A DNA stretch of 38,290 nt from Acidobacteriota bacterium (GTDB lineage Bacteria; Acidobacteriota; Terriglobia; Terriglobales; Acidobacteriaceae): assembly GCA_003224905.1 (NCBI GenBank), contig QIAA01000185.1:1-38290 (forward strand), written 5' to 3'. The notes beneath the pieces were generated by a model. It had not been told where the DNA came from and searched no databases. It saw only the letters and a program-made list of their open reading frames with translations. Both the position numbers and the translations under genes were made by a program. Below are positions 16,338 through 23,358 of the stretch, piece by piece (position 1 is the stretch's first letter; the number at the start of each line of letters is the position of its first letter).

Positions 16338-18905
16338 CTACTTCAGCCCATCCACAACCCACAAATCAGACAGAATCCTGTAGTAGGAATAAACATAGGA
16401 TTTTCCATCCGCGCTAAGTCGCAATCCACGCACTTCCTGGAGACCTGCTGGATCAGGGGGGATAAGCTGGCGGATTTCCTCGCGGCGATTCTGATCAAGA
16501 TAAACGCGAAAAACCTTTTGCGGAACTCCTGCCTGCGCCACGATCAGGGCCTTGCCATCGGGCTCAAACTGAACCGGCACGTCTTCTTCCTCCAGGTTTG
16601 CCCGCAGCGGCAGGGGTTCGCCGCCGTCTACCAGAGGGAAAAGAAACCATTTTCCGTCCGTATCGGCGGCGAGCAGATACTTACTATCCGGAGTAGCGAC
16701 AAGACCGGTTGTCCCTTCGGGGGTGACAGCGCGGGATTTTCCATCCAAGTCCATCCAGTAGGAACGAGGGGGGCGATTCGGCTTGGCGGCGTTGAAGATC
16801 AACGCCTTGCCATCCGGCGTCCAGGCCACGCGCGAGTGTTGCACTCCTTCGGTCAATCGTCGCGGCTGTCCGGCGCCGATAGGTAGCAACTGGATTTGCC
16901 CGGGAGAGTCATTGCTGGTTGCGGCCACCCACTTTCCGTCCGGCGCCAGAGCGGAAGTGCCCCCGTTTCCCAGGCGTACTGCCGGGGATCCATCAGTCTT
17001 CCGAATGAAAATGCCGTAGTTTCCTCCTACAGCTTCGCCGCTCTCCGAGAATACGACCGTTTTACCGTCAGATGAAAGATCGTTCACTACGGACCAATCG
17101 AACCAGGAAAGGTCCTTCTCAGTCTTTTCTCCGGGAGCGAGGCCAATGATGCCGTAGTGGCTGGTGTCTTCACCCAGGAGCACGCGGCCGTCGCGGCTGA
17201 TGTCGTGAATGGTTAACGTTCCCGGAACGCGCAAGACCAACCGCTCTTTGCCGGAGAGGTCCAGCGCATAGAGCGCCCGCGCAGCGCCGCCCGGAGCGGC
17301 GGTGAACCAGACCTCGCCCCCATCACGCGACCAGGCCAAACCTTCTACCGAGGAATAAAACGAAGAGACTCCCCTTCGGTTTCCCCTGCGGTCGACTACC
17401 ACTACCCGGCCGTCGTCGCCGTTCGGCACGTGATCAGCGAACGCCAGCAAATCTCCCGATCTCGAAAACCGCACGTGGCTGACCCAGCCTTGAGGCCGAT
17501 AAATGATGTTCCCTACAGGGAATTCCAGTCGGTTCGACCGGCCCATACTTCCGCCATGAATGACGGCGAGATCAGAACCGTCGGCCATCCAGTCAGCTCC
17601 GCACACCGTATCGAGCATCTCGCGTGGCGCGCCTCCAGCCAGGGGCAGATGCGCCAGAGTGCCGCTTTCCATAAAGGCGCCGAATGAGTGCGCACTGAGG
17701 AGCACGGCCATTTCCCCCGTACTGGAAATGGCCAGGAGCTGTGTTCTGCGCAGATCCAATGGGCGAGAGTCGGTGCTGTCGAAGCGCGTGGTGAACAGTT
17801 CCACGGGCCTGCCCTCGACCGAATGACCATAAACGATGGTCTGCCCGTCGGGCGAGAAGCGCGCCGCCATAATCGTTCCTCGGCGGAACGTAAGCCGATG
17901 GAAGCTCGGCGTCGAATAGCGACTGTGACGGAAGCCCAGAACATATGTACCGGTGCAAGCAAGCACCAGCGCCAATACTCCCAGGGCGGGAATCAGCCGG
18001 GGACGCGGACCAATGGAAATTGGATGAACGCCGCTCTTGGCGGTGCCGGAAACGTCGGTCAAGGCCTCCAGAGCGAAAGCGACATCACTGGCTGACTGAA
18101 AGCGCTGTGCCGGGCTTTTTTCCAGGCAGTGATTTACAATGCGCGCCAGCGCCGGCGGCACGTTGCGACCTGTCTCGGAGAGTTCCGGCGGGTCTTCTTT
18201 CAAGATGGCGCTCATGGTGTCCGCCGGAGTCTCGCCATGAAAGGCACGCTTGCCTGAAAGCATTTCGTAGAGAATCGCGCCAAAGGCGAAGAGATCAGAG
18301 CGATGATCGGCTGGTTTTCCCCGGACTTGCTCCGGAGACATGTAGCCGACCGTGCCCATCACGTACCCGGGATCGGTAGCTACTTGCAGGGTGGGCGCAT
18401 CCCCAGAATCTGTGGTCACTTCGGGGCGGGTAAATTTCGCCAGGCCAAAGTCCAGGATTTTGATTCTGTTGTCGTGGGTTATGAACAGGTTCTCAGGCTT
18501 GAGATCCCGATGAACGATCCCCTTCTCATGTGCCGCTGCGAGCCCGCGGGTGATTTGCAGTCCATAGTCCGTAGCCTTTCGCGTACTTAATGCGCCGGTT
18601 CGCAACCGTTCGCGTAAGGTCTCGCCTTCGAGCAGTTCTGAGACGACGTACGGTGCACCATCCGACTCACCAATGTCGAAGACGGCGACGATATTGGGAT
18701 GATTCAGCGCCGCTGCGGCACGGGCCTCCTGCTCGAAGCGCTGCAATCTCTCTGGATCGGCGGAGAACGAGGCGGGCAGCACCTTAATCGCGACTTCGCG
18801 CCCAAGCCGCGGATCGCGGGCGCGATGCACTACTCCCATTCCTCCCGCGCCAATCTGGGCCAGGATTTCGTAGGGGCCAATCTTCTGACCTGCGACTACC
18901 GCCAT
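16338..18905 (-). CDS. Transmembrane Ser/Thr protein kinase with C-terminal beta-propeller
   Basis: The 855-residue protein has a PknB-type kinase domain (about 11-285): glycine loop IGAGGMGVVH, Lys41 (VAIKV), catalytic HRDLKPEN with Asp134, DFG Asp152 and the activation segment GTVGYMSPEQ, all intact, so it should be active. A single membrane helix follows (about 304-324). The outer part (330-855) has repeated blades with FSPDGQTIVY, FSRSGDLLAFAD, WSRDGGEVWFT, WTPDGKALIF and FEPDGKALIV, i.e. TolB/PD40-like propeller repeats. This architecture is frequent in Acidobacteriota and suggests sensing of an extracytoplasmic ligand; substrates are unknown. Translation starts at ATG 18903-18905 with TATAAT eight bases upstream and no Shine-Dalgarno. 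It is divergent from murJ. Confidence 0.92.
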   Translation of the reverse strand: MAVVAGQKIGPYEILAQIGAGGMGVVHRARDPRLGREVAIKVLPASFSADPERLQRFEQEARAAAALNHPNIVAVFDIGESDGAPYVVSELLEGETLRERLRTGALSTRKATDYGLQITRGLAAAHEKGIVHRDLKPENLFITHDNRIKILDFGLAKFTRPEVTTDSGDAPTLQVATDPGYVMGTVGYMSPEQVRGKPADHRSDLFAFGAILYEMLSGKRAFHGETPADTMSAILKEDPPELSETGRNVPPALARIVNHCLEKSPAQRFQSASDVAFALEALTDVSGTAKSGVHPISIGPRPRLIPALGVLALVLACTGTYVLGFRHSRYSTPSFHRLTFRRGTIMAARFSPDGQTIVYGHSVEGRPVELFTTRFDSTDSRPLDLRRTQLLAISSTGEMAVLLSAHSFGAFMESGTLAHLPLAGGAPREMLDTVCGADWMADGSDLAVIHGGSMGRSNRLEFPVGNIIYRPQGWVSHVRFSRSGDLLAFADHVPNGDDGRVVVVDRRGNRRGVSSFYSSVEGLAWSRDGGEVWFTAAPGGAARALYALDLSGKERLVLRVPGTLTIHDISRDGRVLLGEDTSHYGIIGLAPGEKTEKDLSWFDWSVVNDLSSDGKTVVFSESGEAVGGNYGIFIRKTDGSPAVRLGNGGTSALAPDGKWVAATSNDSPGQIQLLPIGAGQPRRLTEGVQHSRVAWTPDGKALIFNAAKPNRPPRSYWMDLDGKSRAVTPEGTTGLVATPDSKYLLAADTDGKWFLFPLVDGGEPLPLRANLEEEDVPVQFEPDGKALIVAQAGVPQKVFRVYLDQNRREEIRQLIPPDPAGLQEVRGLRLSADGKSYVYSYYRILSDLWVVDGLK

Positions 18906-18913
18906 GGCGGAGC

Positions 18914-18919
18914 ATTATA
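18914..18919 (-). promoter_or_regulatory. -10 element of the propeller-kinase gene
   Basis: On the minus strand a perfect TATAAT ends eight bases before the kinase ATG. No good -35 is visible at 16-18 bases. Transcription would begin at or near the start codon, implying a leaderless mRNA. Confidence 0.5.
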
Positions 18920-19021
18920 GCGTCGGAAGCTGTGACCTGCAGGTGGATATTCATTTTGATGTGCTGCAAGTGGGCAGTGTGATGTGGGATACCTCCGCAA
19001 TTCCTCAATCGTGAATGCACC

Positions 19022-19027
19022 TATAAT
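19022..19027 (+). promoter_or_regulatory. -10 element before murJ
   Basis: A perfect TATAAT lies six bases before the TTG taken as the murJ start. No TTGACA-like -35 is seen. If it is the true promoter, either murJ is leaderless or translation starts at the later in-frame TTG at 19061. Confidence 0.45.
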
Positions 19028-19033
19028 CCGAGT

Positions 19034-20620
19034 TTGCACGCTGATTCGCAGAAACAGGGCTTGGGCGTTAGAGCGGCCGCTCTTTCAGTAGCAACTGGCA
19101 TTCTGCTCAGCAGGATCGCTGGCCTGGTTCGCGATCGCGTGTTCGCGCACTATTTCGGCAATTCCGATGCCGCCGATGCCTTCCGCGCGGCTTTCCGCAT
19201 TCCCAATTTCCTGCAAAACCTGTTCGGAGAGGGAGTGTTATCTGCATCTTTCATCCCAGTCTATGCCCGACTGAACGCTGAAAAGCGTCACGAAGAAGCG
19301 TCCGCAGTCGCTGAGGTAACATTCGCTTTACTTTTCTTAACCACCTCGCTTCTCGTTGTGCTGGGAATTTTTACCGCACCCTGGCTCATCGATGTCATTG
19401 CCCCCGGTTTCTCCGGCGATAAGCGCTTGCTGACAATCCGGCTGGTGCAGATCCTTTTTCCCGGCGCAGGACTTCTGGTTTTCTCCGCCTGGTGCCTGGG
19501 CATTCTCAACAGCCATCGCAAGTTTCTGCTTTCTTACACTGCTCCGATCATCTGGAACGTGGCTATTATCGCCGCATTTTTCTGGAAGGGCGGACATCAG
19601 AGTCAGCCCCGTCTGGCAGTCATTGTCGCCTGGGGATCGGTAATTGGCAGCGGGCTGCAGTTTCTGGTGCAGCTGCCATCCGTGCTGCGCTTCCTGTGGC
19701 CGTTTCATCTCCAACGGACACTCGGCTCAGAGCACGTCAACGCGGTCATAAGGAACTTTTTCCCAGTGTTTGTCAGTAGGGGCGTGGTTCAAATCAGCGC
19801 CTACATCGACGCTCTGCTTGCGAGCTTCCTGCCAACCGGTGCGGTGGCGGCTCTTTCCTACGCCCAGACTCTGTATTCCCTGCCGGTAAGCCTGTTTGGG
19901 ATGTCTGTTTCTGCCGCCGAACTGCCGGCGATGTCCAGCACGTTAGGGACTCCCCAGGAAATTGCAGGCGTATTGCGACAGCGTCTCGCACAAGGCTTGC
20001 AGCAAATTGCTTTTTTTGTTGTGCCCTCGGCCGCCGCTTTTCTCTTCCTCGGAGACGTCGTAGTAGCCACTATCTATCGATCCGGCGAGTTCACCTCTCG
20101 CGATGTTAATTACGTATGGGCTGTCATCGCCGGATCAGCGGTTGGCTTGCTGGCTTCAACCTCGGGGCGGCTGTATTCATCCGCCTTCTATGCGCTTCGC
20201 AACACGCGCACGCCTCTCAAGTTTGCCTCTGTCCGGGTAGCGCTCACCCTGGCGTTAGGCTATTTTTGCGCGCTGCCACTGCCGCCGCTGCTGCACATCG
20301 ACCGCCGTTGGGGGGTGGCCGGACTTACTTTTTCCGCTGGCATTGCGGGGTGGATTGAGTTTGTCCTGCTGCGTGGCGCCCTGCACAAGCAGATCGGGGC
20401 CGTGCCTTATTCCACGCTGCGCATGCTGAAGATGTGGGTTGCGGCGCTTCTGGCCGCTGCCGCCGGATACGCGATTAAGACGGCGCTACGCGCAAATTCA
20501 CCATTGCTTGTGGGACCTTGTGTGCTTCTTCCTTATGGTGCGATTTACTTCCTGATGGCGTACTGGATGCGGGTTTCCGCTCTGGAAGGAATATCACGTT
20601 GGTTCCGGCGCCGATCTTGA
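19034..20620 (+). CDS. murJ: Lipid II flippase MurJ (MviN)
   Basis: MurJ moves the peptidoglycan precursor lipid II across the inner membrane. The 528-residue protein begins with the family signature GILLSRIAGLVRDRVFAHYFG and AFRAAFRIPNFLQNLFGEGVLSASFIPVYARL. About 14 hydrophobic helices follow, including RGVVQISAYIDALLASFLPTGAVAALSYAQTLYSLPVSLFGMSVSAAELP, the conserved central region of MVF-family flippases. No ATG lies upstream in frame; TTG 19034 (or TTG 19061) is used, without a Shine-Dalgarno. It shares a 128-base divergent intergenic region with the kinase gene and ends 25 bases before the convergent Crp-type regulator. Pairing of a kinase gene with murJ is notable because Ser/Thr kinases control MurJ partners in actinobacteria. 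Confidence 0.93.
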   Translation: MHADSQKQGLGVRAAALSVATGILLSRIAGLVRDRVFAHYFGNSDAADAFRAAFRIPNFLQNLFGEGVLSASFIPVYARLNAEKRHEEASAVAEVTFALLFLTTSLLVVLGIFTAPWLIDVIAPGFSGDKRLLTIRLVQILFPGAGLLVFSAWCLGILNSHRKFLLSYTAPIIWNVAIIAAFFWKGGHQSQPRLAVIVAWGSVIGSGLQFLVQLPSVLRFLWPFHLQRTLGSEHVNAVIRNFFPVFVSRGVVQISAYIDALLASFLPTGAVAALSYAQTLYSLPVSLFGMSVSAAELPAMSSTLGTPQEIAGVLRQRLAQGLQQIAFFVVPSAAAFLFLGDVVVATIYRSGEFTSRDVNYVWAVIAGSAVGLLASTSGRLYSSAFYALRNTRTPLKFASVRVALTLALGYFCALPLPPLLHIDRRWGVAGLTFSAGIAGWIEFVLLRGALHKQIGAVPYSTLRMLKMWVAALLAAAAGYAIKTALRANSPLLVGPCVLLPYGAIYFLMAYWMRVSALEGISRWFRRRS

Positions 20621-20645
20621 AGGTCTCCATTTTAAAAGCACACTT

Positions 20646-21410
20646 CTAAATCCCCATATTTGCGCTGAACTGCCGCATAGCCGCATAACACTCGCAAGAC
20701 GAACCTTCCAGACCCTTGCGATTCACGATCTTCACTGTCCCGCGTATGTTTTCAATCATCCCCGCCCGTTGCAAAATTCCTGCTGCAAGGCTGACGCTCG
20801 GCCGTCCGGTGCCGAGCATCTGAGCAAGGAACTCGTGTGTCATTGGGAACTCCTCTGATCCAATCCGGTCCTGGCACATCAGTAACCAGCGCGCCAGCCG
20901 CTGTTCCACTTCGTGCAGGCGGTTGCACGCCGCAATCTGCGCCACCTGCAAGCCCTGAATCAGAACATAGCGGTTCATTATCAGCCGCAGCTCCGGGGTG
21001 CGAGACAAGACTTCCCCCAACAACTCGGATTTGACCCTGAATCCGCTTGCCGAAATTTGAATGATGGCGCGGTGGGGTCCACGGTTCAGCCCCACAGCCA
21101 ACGATGTACCCACCATGCCTTCGTTCCCGACGATAGCAACTTCAACGCTCCTGCCATCGCTGGTAAGAATAACCAGCGAAATCATGCCGTGATTCAGAAA
21201 GTAGGCATATTCAATTTTCTGCCCAGGCTCCTGCAGAATCTGGTGATGGGGTAATTCCAGATACTCCAGGTGGGGACGCAGTAAACCGAATTCTCGGTCT
21301 GGGATCGCTAACAGCAGTGCGTTCTTTACGGGATTGCCGGCAGCATCTGTGAACCCATCCGGACGGACAGACCCAGTTCGTTTTGCAAACCGACTCTTGC
21401 CAGTTTCCAC
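20646..21410 (-). CDS. Crp/Fnr-family transcriptional regulator (copy 1)
   Basis: A 254-residue protein with an N-terminal cyclic-nucleotide-like beta-roll (about 30-140; NHGMISLVILTSDGRSVEVAIVGNEGMVG) and a C-terminal winged helix (MTHEFLAQMLGTGRPSVSLAAGILQRAGMIENIRGTVKIVNRKGLE). The canonical cAMP-binding phosphate cassette is not recognisable, so the effector is probably not cAMP. A CECY motif sits near the C-terminus. GTG 21410 has AGGGAGA upstream. It is a close paralogue of the next gene, roughly half identical by eye and colinear. The 125 bases between them suggest independent transcription after a tandem duplication. Confidence 0.85.
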   Translation of the reverse strand: METGKSRFAKRTGSVRPDGFTDAAGNPVKNALLLAIPDREFGLLRPHLEYLELPHHQILQEPGQKIEYAYFLNHGMISLVILTSDGRSVEVAIVGNEGMVGTSLAVGLNRGPHRAIIQISASGFRVKSELLGEVLSRTPELRLIMNRYVLIQGLQVAQIAACNRLHEVEQRLARWLLMCQDRIGSEEFPMTHEFLAQMLGTGRPSVSLAAGILQRAGMIENIRGTVKIVNRKGLEGSSCECYAAMRQFSANMGI

Positions 21411-21535
21411 AATTCTCCCTTCTTGCAGCTTTCACAGAGACATGTGGACGAAGTGCGTCGAGGCTATTGGTCGGCGCTAAGGCTTGTCAGTTCGGCAGCG
21501 AACGGAGAGATATGGCAAGAAGCCTTTTGAGCGGA

Positions 21536-22315
21536 TTATTTGAGGCCTAGACCGCCGTTGAAGTGCTGAATCACGTCATAACATTCGCACGCGGCATCTT
21601 CGAGATCTTTTCGGTTCAGCACCCTGATGGTGCCACGCAGATTCTCAATTGCACCAGCTCGTTCCAACATTCCGCAGGCTAGGGTAACGCTCGGACGGCC
21701 GCTACCCAGCATCTGTGCCAGAAAGTCATGCGTCAAAGTGAGCACCTCTGAATCCACCCGATCCTGGCACATCAGCAGCCAGCGCGCCATGCGCTGCTCC
21801 AATTCATGAAGCCGATTGCATGCCGCTACCTGCGCCATCTGCAAGCCTTGCATCAGGACATAGCGGCTCAATCGCTGCTGCAAATTCGGAGCGGCGGGCA
21901 AAATTGTTTCCAGCACGCTGGCGTGTATTCGCAATCCGCTGCCCGGGATCTGCATGATCGCGCGGTACGGCGCGCGATTCAACCCCGCGGCCAATGGCGT
22001 TCCCATCATTCCTTCTCTGCCAACCACTCCCACTTCTACGCTTCTTTCGTCCTGGGAGGCGACCACAAGCGATGCCATTCCTTCATTCAGGAAATAGGCG
22101 AAATCCAGCTTCTCTCCTCTCTGATGCATGACGAAGTGATGCGGCAAGGCCATGAGTTCGAGATTCGGACGCAACAAGTCGTACTCGTGATCGGGAACCG
22201 AAAGCAGAATGACATTCCTGACCGCCTTGCCCGTGAAGTCGGTACGCATGCCGGGCATAACGGCAGTCAATTTTTCCTGAGCAGCTCTCGGGGTCGCCAT
22301 GTTGCTCAGCGCCAT
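21536..22315 (-). CDS. Crp/Fnr-family transcriptional regulator (copy 2)
   Basis: A 259-residue paralogue of the neighbouring regulator with the same order: beta-roll sensor (NEGMASLVVASQDERSVEVGVVGREGMMG), dimer helix (MQGLQMAQVAACNRLHELEQRMARWLLMCQDRV) and winged helix (LTHDFLAQMLGSGRPSVTLACGMLERAGAIENLRGTIRVLNRKDLE), ending in the CECY helix. The recognition helix differs between copies only at a few positions (S/T after GxGRPSV; A-A versus A-C), so operators may overlap. ATG 22313-22315 has GGAGG seven bases upstream. Upstream lies the bactofilin gene on the same strand, with a stem-loop between them. Confidence 0.85.
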   Translation of the reverse strand: MALSNMATPRAAQEKLTAVMPGMRTDFTGKAVRNVILLSVPDHEYDLLRPNLELMALPHHFVMHQRGEKLDFAYFLNEGMASLVVASQDERSVEVGVVGREGMMGTPLAAGLNRAPYRAIMQIPGSGLRIHASVLETILPAAPNLQQRLSRYVLMQGLQMAQVAACNRLHELEQRMARWLLMCQDRVDSEVLTLTHDFLAQMLGSGRPSVTLACGMLERAGAIENLRGTIRVLNRKDLEDAACECYDVIQHFNGGLGLK

Positions 22316-22421
22316 TAACTTGCCTCCACGGCGGTTTGATGCAACACCCCTGCTCTGGTTGTTCGGAGAAAACCTGTAAATAGGAAAGGGCGTTTACCGA
22401 GAAAGGAAAATCCACAGACAC

Positions 22422-22445
22422 GCGGGCGCTGCGTTAAGCGCCCGC
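22422..22445 (-). terminator. Probable terminator downstream of bactofilin gene
   Basis: GCGGGCGCT (22422-22430) and AGCGCCCGC (22437-22445) form a perfect 9-bp GC-rich stem with a 6-nt loop, 20 bases past the bactofilin stop on the minus strand. Only a weak T-rich tract follows (GTGGATTTTCC), so it may be a partial or Rho-assisted terminator. Confidence 0.5.
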
Positions 22446-22464
22446 CATGCCGCGAGAAGAAAAA

Positions 22465-22992
22465 CTAAGCCCGAGCAGCTGTTGCAGTTTCTGCTGCCAC
22501 AGCAGTCTTCACTTCTTCGCCATTGGGCTTCTGGCCGGCTTTGCGGATATCGATGCCGCCCTTGAAGAAAGCGCCGTCTTCAATCGAAATGCGCGCCGCT
22601 ACTACATCGCCGGTGAGCGAACCGTCGCTGCGGATATCGACCCGGTCACTGGCCGTGAGATTGCCACGAACCTTCCCGAGCACAACAATCTCCCGCGCGT
22701 TGATGTTGGCCGATACAACTCCATTCCGGCCTACGGTGACGCGATTGCCCGCGAGATTGATGGAGCCTTCCACGCGACCGTCGATGTAAAGCGACTCGGA
22801 ACCGGTCACTTCGCCCTTGATCACCAGGGACTTGCCGATCGTGGCCTGATCCGCGGTCGTGGTGGTAGTGGTGGAAACCGGACGTGCCACCGCCGGGGTT
22901 TCAGTTATCTGTGGTGTTGCCGGAGGCGTAGCAGGGCGCTCTGGCTCACCCGGTCGGGATGTAGTCGTAGGTTGATTTGTGGGTTTCCACAT
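22465..22992 (-). CDS. Bactofilin (polymer-forming cytoskeletal protein)
   Basis: A 175-residue bactofilin. Residues 1-47 are a Pro/Thr-rich disordered tail with a run of six threonines. Residues about 50-150 are the right-handed beta-helix with regular hydrophobic steps: IGKSLVIKGEVTGSESLYIDGRVEGSINLAGNRVTVGRNGVVSANINAREIVVLGKVRGNL to DGAFFKGGIDI. The C-terminus is a short Ala/Thr-rich tail. Bactofilins self-assemble into filaments without nucleotide and act as scaffolds for cell-wall enzymes, stalks or chromosome positioning. Start ATG 22990-22992; the weak Shine-Dalgarno is AGGA upstream. It is followed on the same strand by the two Crp-type regulators and preceded by a 366-base gap shared with rnr. 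Confidence 0.9.
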   Translation of the reverse strand: MWKPTNQPTTTSRPGEPERPATPPATPQITETPAVARPVSTTTTTTADQATIGKSLVIKGEVTGSESLYIDGRVEGSINLAGNRVTVGRNGVVSANINAREIVVLGKVRGNLTASDRVDIRSDGSLTGDVVAARISIEDGAFFKGGIDIRKAGQKPNGEEVKTAVAAETATAARA

Positions 22993-23358
22993 GTGGCAAA
23001 AAATCCTTTCTTCAGTTGAAAATTGAGGTCAGCTAGCTTTCAGTGACTACTTGCATTTTACGCCCCGCCCGGACGAATCGTCTTGTGGAAATCGCGACAA
23101 TATGAGGATTTCCACACACGCGGTTCGTTAGAGTTCCTTCCCGGATGGGTTGTTTTTGCACTGATTACGGATTGCCTTTGGCTCCGAATATGGACATCCG
23201 TCTGCGTCGAGTTGTCTGAGAGGCCGCTGAGGTATGCTGGAGAGGGAGTCTGAATAGTCTTTCAGCGTTGCGATCTTTGTGGTTAGCGGTTAAAGGTTGA
23301 ATGCAGCCGTCTCAATGGGATTTGCATAAGAGGCGTTGTTGAACCGTTAATCTGGAAC
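22993..23358. other. Gene-free divergent region between bactofilin and rnr
   Basis: No reading frame of useful length is present. The region holds a perfect inverted repeat near 23084-23116 and a TTAGCGGTTAAAGG tract near 23283. The promoters of both flanking genes must lie here, but no consensus -35/-10 pair at proper spacing is evident. No known RNA motif was recognised. Confidence 0.6.
23084..23116. repeat. Inverted repeat in bactofilin-rnr divergent region
   Basis: TGTGGAAATC (23084-23093) and GATTTCCACA (23107-23116) are perfect complements separated by 13 bases. It could be a regulator operator or an RNA stem-loop. A similar half-site, AAATCCACAGACACGCGGG near 22408, lies on the other side of the bactofilin gene. 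Confidence 0.5.
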
